Assembly (NCBI GenBank): GCA_944325865.1 | Contig: CALVBS010000001.1 | Span: forward strand, 62,001-126,000 | Source of the DNA: Candidatus Gastranaerophilales bacterium | GTDB taxonomy: Bacteria > Cyanobacteriota > Vampirovibrionia > Gastranaerophilales > Gastranaerophilaceae | Length of the DNA stretch: 64,000 nucleotides | Direction: 5' to 3' | Shown here: positions 43,287 to 52,661 of the stretch, one piece after another | How the letters are laid out: every line of letters begins with the position of its first letter | Position numbering within the stretch: the stretch's first letter is position 1 | Notes under the pieces: model-generated | What the model was told of the DNA's origin: nothing | Databases searched by the model: none | The model's input: the letters and a program-made list of their open reading frames with translations, nothing else | Program-made: the position numbers and the translations under genes

Positions 43287-46200
43287 CAGTCTCTAAGTTT
43301 TACTCCTGTTACTCTTGTTATACCCTTTTCTTTTTGAGTTACACCGATTGTCCTATTAGCTGATTCTATCATAGGTTTTCTGTGACTAACTACTATAAAT
43401 TGCGTATCTTTTGACTGGTTCTGCACCATTTGGGCGATACGTTCAACATTCATTGTATCCAAACTTGCATCAACCTCATCAAAAGCATAGAAAGGAGACG
43501 GCATATATCTTTGGATTGCAAATACAAAAGCCAGTGCAGTAAGGGCTTTTTCTCCGCCTGACATACTCTCAAGACGCTGCAATTTCTTATCTCTTGGCTG
43601 TGCTTCAATAGTAAGCCCTCCGTTAAGCGGGTCATCCGGAGTTTCAAGTTTAAGTTCGCCTTCCCCTTCCGAGAGCTGGTGGAATACACTCTTAAAGTTT
43701 TCATTTATATTATTGAATGTTTTCATAAATGTTTCTTTTTTGAGTTGTTCGTAACCATGCATTCTGTCCAGGATTTCTTTACGCTCTTTTGAAAGTACTT
43801 CAATCTGCTCTTTTATTTCTGTCTGACGTGCAAGTTTTTCGTCATAAGTTGTTAATGCTCTCATATTGACGTCACCAAGCTCGTTCATTTTCTTTTCAAG
43901 CCGCTGGATTTTTGAAGTAATTTCGTCAATCGAGATTTCCACAGGTTCAAGCTTATCCACATCAGCACCACTGTCGATTAATTCCTGTTTCGCGGTCTCG
44001 AGCAGAGGTTCCAGTTCACGTCTTCTTGCTTTAAAAGATTCAATTTCTTCAGCAATTCTTTCAACATCTGTATTACTTATGTGTTTTTGTTTTTCAAGAT
44101 TAATTAATTCCTCATTAATTTCGTCACGCTGCTTTAGAAGTTCCCCTAATTTTTCCTCAATTTTGGCGATTTCGTCTTTTAGAACTTCAATTTTTTCATT
44201 TAGATGCTCGATATCTTTTTGAAAAACAGCCTTGTCTTCTTCGAGTTTTATGTTAGATTTTTCTTTTTCAGCAATTTCTTCTTCTCTTGTTGTGATAAGG
44301 TTTTTATTAAATTCAATTTGTCTTTGTAAATCATTTTTATCATTTTGAGCAGACATAAGATTTGATTGAAGGCGTTTTATTTCATTTTCGACACCTTCGG
44401 TTTTTTCTTTTAGATCTTTTAAATCTTTATCATTGATAAGTTTTTCGATTTCTTCAATCTGAGTTTTTGTTTCCAGAATTTTGTCGTAAACTTCTACATT
44501 TTTTTCTTCAAGTTTATCCAGTCTTTTATTAAGTTCATTAATTTTTGGTTCATTTTCCGCAATAAAATCTGACTTTTCTTTTAATAAATTTTCGCTGTTT
44601 GCATAACTTGTATTCATATTATCAAGTTCGACTTTTGCTTTCGAATATTCGCTAACTGAGTCGGAATAATTCTGCCTGATTGACTGCAGTTTTGCTTCAA
44701 GTGAAGATTTTTTTGATTCAAGCGAAGCTAATTTCTCTTCAAGACTTTTTACTTTTTTCTTAAATTCTTCAAGTTCTGCATCATCGTTCTGTGAAAAACT
44801 CAGACCTGATCTTCTCATTGAACCGCCTGTAATGGCTCCGGATTTTTCAAATAATTCGCCCGCAAGCGTTACCATTCTGTATTTGCCGATTAATTTTTTT
44901 GCACATTCCATATCCTCAACAACAATAGTGTCACCTACTGCGTAATAAAATGCATTTATATATTTATCGTCAAAATCAACCAGATTTATTGCAAAATCAA
45001 TAACACCCTTGTCTTTAGGGAGGGAAAGACGTGTCGGAGCCTTTTGAACTTTGTTCAAAGGAATAAAAGTTGTTCTGCCTCCTCCTGAAGATTTCAAAAG
45101 TTCAATGGCAACTGAGGCAACATGTTCATCATCAACTACAATATGTGACATTCTGCCGCCAAATGCAATCTCCATTGCTGTCGAGTATTCTTTATCAACA
45201 GTTCCGAGCTTAACCAGAGGGGCGTGAACGCCTCTAAGTTTTGCATTCATAACCGTATCTACGGCATTACCCATGCTCTGATTTGCATATTGTTTTTTTG
45301 CTTCAAGATTTGAAAGCTTGTTATCTGCCATTCTGATATTGTAATTCAGGTCATTAATTTCATTATTAGTTGTATCAAGTTCTTGCATTGTATTTTGCTG
45401 AATTTGCTTAAAATCCTGAATCTCTTTACCAAGCTGCTCGACAAGCTGTTTTTTTAAATCATAGTTTGATGAAAAATTGGCTTTTAATTCTTCAAGTTCT
45501 GCAAGTTTTTCTTTTGCATTTGAAATAGACTGCTGAAGGTTCTTCAAATCATTTTCAAGCGGAAGCTTTTCTTTAATCAGAGATGTTTCTTTATCCTGAA
45601 GATCTTCCAGTTCTTTTCTGAGAGTATTTCTTTTTTCAATATACTGTTCGGCAGTTGTGCTTAGGCCTGTCATATCTTCAAGAATCTTTTTTAGTTCCGC
45701 TTTCTTTTCTTCAATTTCTTTTTCTATTCTCTGAATATTTTCTTCTTTTAATTTAATATTCAAATTTATATTTTCAATCTGGTGGTTAAATTTTTCAATC
45801 CCGTTACGTGCATTTTCAGCAGTTTTTTTGTTTTCGAGAATTTGTTTGTCGGCAAAATTCATAGCATTAGTTTTTCTGTCAATTTCGCCTTTTAGAGATT
45901 CTTCTTGTTTTTTTAATTCCAGCTGCTGGGCCTCGCCTTTTTCTTTAACAAGCTGAGAAATTTCCTGATACTTAGATTTTATAAGTGTCAGTCGTTCTTC
46001 TAAATCTTTATTTTTTAACTCTTCTTGTTTTTTCTTTTTAATTGATTCAAGTATATTGGTATGTGCAATTTCAAGGTTGCGTTTGATATCAAAGAAACGA
46101 ACTTTTGTAATCTGACCTTCAAGAGATGTTTTTTCTTCTCTCAATTTCTGATATTTAATTGCAACTTCACGTTCTTCTTTCAACTGCTCAAGCATATTTT

Positions 46201-46777
46201 CTATCTCGCCGAGAATAACCGACGAACGTTCGACTCTTTGCTCTACATCAGTTAATTCATTTGTAGCCTGATCTATTCGTCTGTCAAAATCCGCAATCCC
46301 TGCAATTTCATCTATAATTTTACGTCTGTTTTTCGGCGTACAGTTGGTAATTCCCTGTACATCCCCCTGCATCATAACGTTATAGCTGTTAGGGGTAACA
46401 TTATATTTTTCAAGAAGAGCATGCACATTTGTAAGTGTTGTAACACTGTCATTTACGTAATATGTACTTGCATATCCCTGAGATGATTTTCTAATACGTC
46501 TGGCAATGCTAAGATCTTCGCCGTTCTCCATGTCTCCGAACGTAACTTTTACAAATGCTTCATTTCTTTTTGTATAGGTAGATATAAAATGGGAAAGGTT
46601 TTCTGCACGCAATTCACTGGCATTTGCCAGTCCGAGTGCAAACAAAACACTGTCTATAATATTACTTTTTCCGGAGCCGTTAGGACCGGAAACTGTAGTG
46701 AACCCTTTTAACAGGGGAATTTCCGAACGGTTGGCAAATGATTTAAAATTATCTATTTCAAGTTGTTTGATATACAT
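43286..46777 (-). CDS. smc: Chromosome partition protein SMC
   Basis: An 1163-residue SMC ATPase. Walker A GPNGSGKSN at 31-39, a long coiled coil, hinge near 500-640 (GVHAPLVKLGTVDKEYSTAM), second coiled coil, then MSGGEKALTALAFVFAIQ and YAFDEVDASLD (signature and Walker B) near 1070-1120. With ScpA and ScpB it compacts and separates chromosomes. It heads an operon smc-scpA-scpB-matrixin under a good promoter at 46800-46828. GGGAAG precedes the ATG. Confidence 0.98.
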   Translation of the reverse strand: MYIKQLEIDNFKSFANRSEIPLLKGFTTVSGPNGSGKSNIIDSVLFALGLANASELRAENLSHFISTYTKRNEAFVKVTFGDMENGEDLSIARRIRKSSQGYASTYYVNDSVTTLTNVHALLEKYNVTPNSYNVMMQGDVQGITNCTPKNRRKIIDEIAGIADFDRRIDQATNELTDVEQRVERSSVILGEIENMLEQLKEEREVAIKYQKLREEKTSLEGQITKVRFFDIKRNLEIAHTNILESIKKKKQEELKNKDLEERLTLIKSKYQEISQLVKEKGEAQQLELKKQEESLKGEIDRKTNAMNFADKQILENKKTAENARNGIEKFNHQIENINLNIKLKEENIQRIEKEIEEKKAELKKILEDMTGLSTTAEQYIEKRNTLRKELEDLQDKETSLIKEKLPLENDLKNLQQSISNAKEKLAELEELKANFSSNYDLKKQLVEQLGKEIQDFKQIQQNTMQELDTTNNEINDLNYNIRMADNKLSNLEAKKQYANQSMGNAVDTVMNAKLRGVHAPLVKLGTVDKEYSTAMEIAFGGRMSHIVVDDEHVASVAIELLKSSGGGRTTFIPLNKVQKAPTRLSLPKDKGVIDFAINLVDFDDKYINAFYYAVGDTIVVEDMECAKKLIGKYRMVTLAGELFEKSGAITGGSMRRSGLSFSQNDDAELEEFKKKVKSLEEKLASLESKKSSLEAKLQSIRQNYSDSVSEYSKAKVELDNMNTSYANSENLLKEKSDFIAENEPKINELNKRLDKLEEKNVEVYDKILETKTQIEEIEKLINDKDLKDLKEKTEGVENEIKRLQSNLMSAQNDKNDLQRQIEFNKNLITTREEEIAEKEKSNIKLEEDKAVFQKDIEHLNEKIEVLKDEIAKIEEKLGELLKQRDEINEELINLEKQKHISNTDVERIAEEIESFKARRRELEPLLETAKQELIDSGADVDKLEPVEISIDEITSKIQRLEKKMNELGDVNMRALTTYDEKLARQTEIKEQIEVLSKERKEILDRMHGYEQLKKETFMKTFNNINENFKSVFHQLSEGEGELKLETPDDPLNGGLTIEAQPRDKKLQRLESMSGGEKALTALAFVFAIQRYMPSPFYAFDEVDASLDTMNVERIAQMVQNQSKDTQFIVVSHRKPMIESANRTIGVTQKEKGITRVTGVKLRD

Positions 46778-46799
46778 AAGTCTTCCCAGTCTTATGTCT

Positions 46800-46828
46800 A
46801 TTAGACTACATTAAAACGGATATGTCAA
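46800..46828 (-). promoter_or_regulatory. smc operon promoter
   Basis: On the minus strand: TTGACA (46823-46828), 17-base spacer, TCTAAT (46800-46805). Start expected near 46793, about 16 bases before the ATG, keeping the GGGAAG ribosome site. Confidence 0.65.
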
Positions 46829-46899
46829 AATGTTACGTCCTTCTTAATATTATCCAGTTCGCGGATTTAAAATTTATTATTTCGGATAATTGATTAATT

Positions 46900-47610
46900 A
46901 TGAAAAAATTTTTTTTATTCTTCTGTTTAATAGCATTGCCGGCATTTGGGTCTGAATATGGGGTTTATACCCCTGATAATTATTCTTATAAAGGCGGCAG
47001 CAGTGAAATGACATTGTTTATTCTTGATTTTTCAAACAGTATGACAGAATATCTTGAAGGAGAGAGTAAAGTTGATTTAATGCTTAATACAATGCGAAAA
47101 ATTCTGCCGACAATCAGCAGGGATTCGCTTATTGGCTTAAGAGTTTACGGCCACAGAATGGGGTTTACTCCGTTTGAAGCATGCAAAGCGTCAACTCTTC
47201 TGGTTCCTGTTGCTCAAAATAATGCTTTAAAAATTGAAGATTCTCTGTTGAAAACACATCCACGTGGAATGACACCTATTACATATTCTCTAAAACAGGC
47301 AATTAAAAATGATTTTATAGGTTTTCCCGGGAAAAAGCACATAATATTATTGACTGATGGCGGTGAAAACTGCGATGAAAGTCCATGCAAGTTTGCAATG
47401 GAACTGATAAAAGTGCGAAAAGATGTCGTGATTGACGTTATTGCTTTTAATATTGATAATGAAGATGATCTGGCACAGCTTGAATGTACATCACTCGTGA
47501 CAAGCGGCAAATTTTATACAGCAAATACTGCTGCGGAACTTGCAAACAGTCTTAACAGTTCATTAAATGCAAGAAAGGAGGTTGATGCCAGAATCGTTCC
47601 GAATTATTAA
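46900..47610 (+). CDS. Secreted von Willebrand factor A domain protein
   Basis: A 236-residue protein. Sec signal peptide MKKFFLFFCLIALPAFG (1-17), then a VWA fold with an intact metal site: DFSNS at 43-47, the RGMTPI threonine, and LLTDGGENC. Exported VWA proteins bind other proteins or assist complex assembly. Four or more Cys suggest disulfides. There is no clear Shine-Dalgarno; GATAAT lies nine bases before the ATG. It is divergent from smc and followed by the kinase-like gene. Confidence 0.85.
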   Translation: MKKFFLFFCLIALPAFGSEYGVYTPDNYSYKGGSSEMTLFILDFSNSMTEYLEGESKVDLMLNTMRKILPTISRDSLIGLRVYGHRMGFTPFEACKASTLLVPVAQNNALKIEDSLLKTHPRGMTPITYSLKQAIKNDFIGFPGKKHIILLTDGGENCDESPCKFAMELIKVRKDVVIDVIAFNIDNEDDLAQLECTSLVTSGKFYTANTAAELANSLNSSLNARKEVDARIVPNY

Positions 47611-47698
47611 TTAATTGAACCACTTGTAATTATTTTTACTTTGTTTGATAATAATTAAGGTTTTCTGTCAAATCTTTAGTGAAAAGTTAGGAGAAAAA

Positions 47699-48877
47699 AT
47701 GAAAGTTTCAGCATGCAATTTTTATAGTACAAGCATTGTAAGTTCACCTTATTTTAAGGGAATAACTGAAGAAGGTAAATCCAGACCCTGTCAGGTTTCA
47801 AAGCACATCTCAAACACCGGAAATGATGTTTTTGAAAAGAAAAATATAGAAAGAAATTGTGCTATCGCGGGTGGGGGAATTCTGGCAGCAGGAATTGCAG
47901 CTTTTCAAATTTATAAAAGAAATTCTCTTCCTTACTTGTTGAAAAAATTAAATGGCGATAAACTGTTTGATTCCTTTCCTCAAACTTTGCAAAATGAGTT
48001 GGCGAAAGGCAAGCGATTTGAAAAATTGAAAACTTTTTTGACAGCACCGGACAAAAATTTTATTTCGGGAACAGGTGCAAATTCAACGGTTTATAACCTG
48101 CCTTTCACAGATAATTATGTGTTGAAAATTGTTAAAGATAATGCACCTTTGGATTTGTCAAAGCAGTATATCGGGCGGTTTCCGGACACAATTAATCTGG
48201 GACAGCCGGTATGGCAGCATCCTGACAATCCAAGAATACTTCTGCTAAAGAAAATAAAGGGGGAACCACATTCGATTAAGGATTGGTCAAAAACTATGTA
48301 TAATCCTCAAACCGGTCAGGCAATGAATGTTACATCAGAGCAGGCACAGAATTATTTTACTCAAATTTCCAGAATTGCAGAAATGAATCAATCTGTCTTT
48401 GATGACCTTGCAACTCAAATAAAAGTTCTTGACGGTATAAAGAAATTTGATAATGATAACTTACCTGGCTTTAAAATTGATTCTATTAATCCTAACAATC
48501 TGATGGTGGATTATAAAAATAATAAAATGAATATTATTGATTATTTCGCTAAAGAAAACGAACATCATAATACAAATTCTTATCTGGATATGGTTGCTGT
48601 TATCAGTGATTTCCCGCTTTTGCCTGAATATAAAGCATTATTAAAACAGGAAGAGCAGAGTAAATTGATTGAATCTTTGAAAATAATTAATGATAAGTGT
48701 TTTAATGCGGCTGCAAAGGCAGGTTTATCAACTGATAAAAATGTGTTTATGGATTATATTAATGAGGTTCACAGATATTTCAAACCTTTGTCCGTTAAAA
48801 AGCAGGACGGTTCAGGGGAATATCTCCGTTTCTATGATCAAAAAGCTCAGGAATTACTGGAAACTCTAGGAGTGTAG
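47699..48877 (+). CDS. Kinase-like membrane protein with N-terminal FKG motif
   Basis: A 392-residue protein resembling the eukaryotic-type kinase fold: glycine loop GTGANSTVY (124-132), a Val-Leu-Lys element YVLKIV with Lys143, a catalytic-loop-like DSINPNNLMVDY with Asn264-Asn267, and a metal Asp in NIIDYF (Asp281). The canonical HRD Asp is not evident, so activity is uncertain. The N-terminus has SPYFKGITE (Phe19-Gly21) and one hydrophobic helix at 55-71. ATG 47699 has AGGAG upstream. An upstream start at 47645 lacks one. HipA-like or effector-type kinases are alternatives. Confidence 0.72.
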   Translation: MKVSACNFYSTSIVSSPYFKGITEEGKSRPCQVSKHISNTGNDVFEKKNIERNCAIAGGGILAAGIAAFQIYKRNSLPYLLKKLNGDKLFDSFPQTLQNELAKGKRFEKLKTFLTAPDKNFISGTGANSTVYNLPFTDNYVLKIVKDNAPLDLSKQYIGRFPDTINLGQPVWQHPDNPRILLLKKIKGEPHSIKDWSKTMYNPQTGQAMNVTSEQAQNYFTQISRIAEMNQSVFDDLATQIKVLDGIKKFDNDNLPGFKIDSINPNNLMVDYKNNKMNIIDYFAKENEHHNTNSYLDMVAVISDFPLLPEYKALLKQEEQSKLIESLKIINDKCFNAAAKAGLSTDKNVFMDYINEVHRYFKPLSVKKQDGSGEYLRFYDQKAQELLETLGV

Positions 48878-48924
48878 CATATTACAGCAATAGGGTGTAA
48901 CCTTAACAGGTCCGTATGGTAATA

Positions 48925-50706
48925 CTAGCGGCACCCTTCATCATTTGTATCAATTTTTCCGTCGTAATCATTATCAAGACCGTCCGAACATGAACCTATT
49001 GAAGATTTACTTTCTGCAGGCGGATTGTACTTAAGATATTTATCGGGAATTTTTGCCCATAGATACCGGAAAAATTCTCTATAAAATTTAGCTAATTTGG
49101 AATTTTCGATAATAATCTGATTTTCATCATTTTTATTTTCACCGCTGTTTGAAAAATTTGCAGAGCCCGTAATTATATATTTATCGTCAATAATCATAGA
49201 TTTTGAATGCATTTTACCTGCATAATTTTCTAATTTAACAGGGATACCCGCCTGTCTTAACAGGGAAAGGGCAGAGTTTCTTGTACCAATACTTGTTGCA
49301 TCAAGTATAATTTTTACGTCAACACCTTTTTTATGACTTTCAATCAATGCATTTGTCAGCGGTTTATGAGTAATTAAAAATGCTGGTATGTAAATATATT
49401 TTTTAGCATTTTTAACCAGAGGCAATACTGCCCTTGTCAGCCCTTTATCCTGCGGGGAAAAATAAATTTCAATACGGCTTCCGTCACTTAGTCTGAAAGA
49501 GTTTTTTTGAGTGGTTGTTTTAAGAGTATGAAATTTACCGTTGAACATCTGCTCAAATTCTGATGTGTATAATTTTGCTATATCAGCAGAATTTAAAATT
49601 ATAACAGCATTTTGGTTAAAGCCGGAAAGACCTGTAATTGAAAAATTCATAGAACCGGTGTAAACAATTTTATTATCAAATACTATAAATTTATTGTGCA
49701 TAAGATGATTTGTAAGCTTAGAATTACCTTCAATATGGTCAGAGCGTTTTTCAATGATTATTTTCAGCAAATTTTCGGTTTCAGGATAATAATTATTATT
49801 TGAAGTTTGCGTGTCGTAGATTACTCTTACTTTTACCCCGCGTTTAATTGCATTTTCTATTGCAATTTTAAGTTTAGGAACATCTGCCCAGCCATATAAA
49901 GCTATGTCTGCAGATTTTTGTACTGAATTAAAATTCTTTACCAGTTCTCTGCAGACTTCATGCCTGCATTCTCTGTCAGGTTTTAGTATTTCTGTATAAT
50001 CTGTTAATATAAGTTTTACAGAACCATCTGAAATGATATTTGGAACCTTTGCAGTTCTATATGGGTTTTTGGAATTTGATTTAGTTTTTTCTTTTATGTG
50101 ACAAAATTTGCATGCCCGAGCAGATGAAGGAAGCTCCTTTTTCTCAATAATCACAGCATCATGTGCAATCCTGCCATATTTACAGTCAAGTTTGTGAAAT
50201 TTCTCACTTTTATGATTAAAAATCACCAGCTTCAGTTTTTCAGCATTTTTAAGGATTGAAAACGCATTATCCAGGTTGACAAACTTGCCTTTTGCTATAG
50301 CAAATCCTGATGACTTAAGTAATTTAGAATAGCAGCCCTTGTCAGTATATATTTCTGCGAATCTGCATTGCGGAGTTTTTTCACCGGTAAATTTTACCTT
50401 TACATTTTTACCCAGAAGTTCTTTTTTTGCAAAATCGTCAGCAAGATAACCCATTGCTATCCCCTGAGCAAATTTTAGCTCTTTAATTTCATCTGCATAT
50501 AACTCTAAATTTGCGGTATAAGATGTTATATTTGGAATACATATATTTTCATCTTCATCAGCAACACCATTTGAATTTAAATCTACTGTAATTTGTACAG
50601 GAGATTTCACAACTAAAACCTTACTGCTGTTATTCCGTATATAGAGAAAAACAGTAAATGCACATAGTGCCAGAATTACTAATAATGCAGTTAATTTTTC
50701 TTTCAT
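48925..50706 (-). CDS. Phospholipase D-family protein with SNase-like domain
   Basis: A 593-residue exported or anchored protein. N-terminal membrane helix (LTALLVILALCAFTVFLYI), Ca2+-loop-like DLNSNGVADEDE (42-53), an SNase-like beta-barrel segment (about 75-140), a Cys pair region ending ARACKFCH (198-203), then two PLD domains with HxK-D motifs: His337-Lys339-Asp344 and His500-Lys502-Asp507, each followed by GSMNFS or GSANFS. The C-terminus is CSDGLDNDYDGKIDTNDEGC, a Ca2+-binding-type tail. Likely a nuclease or lipid hydrolase outside the cytoplasm. It overlaps the ChbG gene by 4 bases. Confidence 0.85.
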   Translation of the reverse strand: MKEKLTALLVILALCAFTVFLYIRNNSSKVLVVKSPVQITVDLNSNGVADEDENICIPNITSYTANLELYADEIKELKFAQGIAMGYLADDFAKKELLGKNVKVKFTGEKTPQCRFAEIYTDKGCYSKLLKSSGFAIAKGKFVNLDNAFSILKNAEKLKLVIFNHKSEKFHKLDCKYGRIAHDAVIIEKKELPSSARACKFCHIKEKTKSNSKNPYRTAKVPNIISDGSVKLILTDYTEILKPDRECRHEVCRELVKNFNSVQKSADIALYGWADVPKLKIAIENAIKRGVKVRVIYDTQTSNNNYYPETENLLKIIIEKRSDHIEGNSKLTNHLMHNKFIVFDNKIVYTGSMNFSITGLSGFNQNAVIILNSADIAKLYTSEFEQMFNGKFHTLKTTTQKNSFRLSDGSRIEIYFSPQDKGLTRAVLPLVKNAKKYIYIPAFLITHKPLTNALIESHKKGVDVKIILDATSIGTRNSALSLLRQAGIPVKLENYAGKMHSKSMIIDDKYIITGSANFSNSGENKNDENQIIIENSKLAKFYREFFRYLWAKIPDKYLKYNPPAESKSSIGSCSDGLDNDYDGKIDTNDEGCR

Positions 50707-51545
50707 ACATCTTTATGGCTGCTTATTTCGTATCCGAGCCTGTAAATTGTATCCTGTAATGTCCTATCAATACTCAGGCTGAATTCTTCCGAGTGGTGGT
50801 CATTTTTTGCTTTTGTATATTTTTTTGGATGAATAAGACATTCTGTAACAGAATTATCATTTTCAATTTCTTGCAATCCAACTTCAAGGGTATTACTGTT
50901 CATCATTCCCGTATAGCAGACACCTATAAGATAATCATTTGTTTTTAAGCCGAAATTTGCAGCTGTTTTTTTGTTTTGCGAAGTATAGAATTTAAGAAGC
51001 AGGTTTTTGATTATATTAACCGCATAGCTTAATGTGTATGTTTTCTTTCTGTCTTCAACCGCATATAAAAGTTCATTCTGAGTTCGTATATACGGAATCC
51101 CGTATTCTTTGGCCAGTTTACATGCAATTTTAAAAATCGGCGGAATTGCATGAACATGAACATGTGAATCTATATGATCAGGAGATGCAACCTCTTTGAC
51201 TTTTTCAATTTGTTTGCGAAATTCTTTTTCGACCTGTGATAAAAATTCTTTATTTTGTGATTTTAAAATTAATGAAAGATACCCGTTATTAAAATTTCCG
51301 TTATCATCAGTTAAAAGAGGACAGTGAGTTAATGACTTTCCTTCAATAATATTTAAATGAACCCCTAGACTTAAATTCTGGCATTCAGGAAGAATTTCAT
51401 TCACAGCACTTTCAAAGGCTGGACCGTTTGCACAAATACTCGCACTTCTCAAAAAGCCGTCCGAATATCCTACAAGTACTGCCCTGTTGAAATCCTGTGA
51501 CATTCCGAAATCATCTGCATTAAGTATAAATTTTTTATTAGTCAT
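50703..51545 (-). CDS. ChbG/HpnK-family carbohydrate deacetylase
   Basis: A 280-residue YdjC-type deacetylase that removes acetyl groups from N-acetylated sugars. The metal site is visible: NADDFG (9-14), then DHIDSHVHVH near 123-132. The N-terminal strand and the final SIDRTLQDTIYRLGY fit the family. It is coupled to the PLD-like gene (ATGA) and divergent from a glycosyltransferase, suggesting surface glycolipid or glycan processing (inference). No clear ribosome site; TACAAT ends five bases before the ATG. Confidence 0.9.
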   Translation of the reverse strand: MTNKKFILNADDFGMSQDFNRAVLVGYSDGFLRSASICANGPAFESAVNEILPECQNLSLGVHLNIIEGKSLTHCPLLTDDNGNFNNGYLSLILKSQNKEFLSQVEKEFRKQIEKVKEVASPDHIDSHVHVHAIPPIFKIACKLAKEYGIPYIRTQNELLYAVEDRKKTYTLSYAVNIIKNLLLKFYTSQNKKTAANFGLKTNDYLIGVCYTGMMNSNTLEVGLQEIENDNSVTECLIHPKKYTKAKNDHHSEEFSLSIDRTLQDTIYRLGYEISSHKDV

Positions 51546-51624
51546 AAAGAATTGTATTGTTCTCCGTTTTTTGTATTATAATAAAAATAGATTTTCACGG
51601 CAATTTTGTTAAGAAGGAATATAT

Positions 51625-52578
51625 ATGAAAATACCAAAACTTGCTGTAATAATTCCCTGTTTTAATGAAGAGATGTGCATTGAATCAACGGTAAGGAAGC
51701 TTCTTGAAGTATTTAATTACCTGATAGGCAAAAATAAAATTACTTATGACAGTTATATTTATCTTGTTGATGACGGTTCTACAGACTCTACATGGAATAT
51801 TATCGAAAAAATGCATTCACGTAACCAGCTTATAAAGGGTTTAAAATTTATAAGAAATTATGGAAATCAGAAGGCTCTTATTGCAGGGCTTGAATCTGTA
51901 AATACTATAGGCTGTGACTGTGCAGTTTCTATTGATGCAGATTTACAACAGGATGAGTGGGCTATAGAAAAGTTTATTGATAAATACATGGAGGGCTATG
52001 ATATCGTCTCTGGTATCAGAAATGACAGGAAAACTGATTCTTTCTTTAAACGTTTTACAGCTGTCCTGTTTTATAAAACCATGAATATTCTCGGTGCAAA
52101 AATTCCAATGAACCATTCCGACTACAGGCTTGTCAGCAAAAGGGCTTTATGTGTTATGGAAGAATATCACGAAAAGGCATTATTTTTGCGTGGATTTTTT
52201 CATGAAGTAGGTTTAAAAACCGCTTATGTAAATTTTGATGTTAAACCGCGTATGGCAGGAGAATCAAAATTTAATTTTATGAGCCTAATGGCTTTGGCCT
52301 TGAACGGAATTACTTCATTTTCCATCGTTCCGCTGCGATTTATAGCAGTTTTGGGCTTTTTTATGGCTTTGTTTGGATTTGCGGCCGGTGTTGAGGCGGT
52401 TATTGAGAAAATATTTTACAACAACTCTCCTAACGGCATGGCAACTACAATTATTCTTCTTTGCGTTTTTGGCGGAACACAACTTTTCTGTCTGGGAATT
52501 ATTGGTGAATACATCGGTCAGGTTTACAGAGAAGTTAAAGCAAGACCGCGTTATATAAAGGATATTGAGTTAAAGTAA
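51625..52578 (+). CDS. Polyprenyl-phosphate glycosyltransferase (GT2, ArnC/GtrB-like)
   Basis: A 317-residue family-2 glycosyltransferase with a C-terminal pair of membrane helices. N-terminal motif LAVIIPCFNEE, then YLVDDGSTDST, DADLQQ (metal-binding DxD region), and KPRMAGESKFNF. TM segments are at about 235-257 and 270-292. Such enzymes load a sugar onto undecaprenyl phosphate for surface modification. AAGGAA precedes the ATG. It is divergent from the sugar deacetylase and may act on the same pathway. Confidence 0.93.
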   Translation: MKIPKLAVIIPCFNEEMCIESTVRKLLEVFNYLIGKNKITYDSYIYLVDDGSTDSTWNIIEKMHSRNQLIKGLKFIRNYGNQKALIAGLESVNTIGCDCAVSIDADLQQDEWAIEKFIDKYMEGYDIVSGIRNDRKTDSFFKRFTAVLFYKTMNILGAKIPMNHSDYRLVSKRALCVMEEYHEKALFLRGFFHEVGLKTAYVNFDVKPRMAGESKFNFMSLMALALNGITSFSIVPLRFIAVLGFFMALFGFAAGVEAVIEKIFYNNSPNGMATTIILLCVFGGTQLFCLGIIGEYIGQVYREVKARPRYIKDIELK

Positions 52579-52626
52579 TCTAATTGTTTTAATAATTTAT
52601 TGATTTATTGCGACTTTGTAAAGTAT

Positions 52627-52655
52627 TTGTCGCAAAAGAAAATATAGCTTATTAT
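52627..52655 (+). promoter_or_regulatory. Promoter of the hybrid sensor gene, leaderless
   Basis: -35 TTGTCG (52627-52632), exactly 17 bases, -10 TATTAT (52650-52655), then six bases (ATAGCT) and the ATG at 52662. No Shine-Dalgarno is seen. Confidence 0.6.
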
Positions 52656-52661
52656 ATAGCT

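Noticed and set aside
47645-47698. Extension of the kinase-like protein
   Set aside because: No ribosome site for the earlier start. AGGAG lies just before 47699, and the F-x-G tag then falls near residue 20 as in other proteins.
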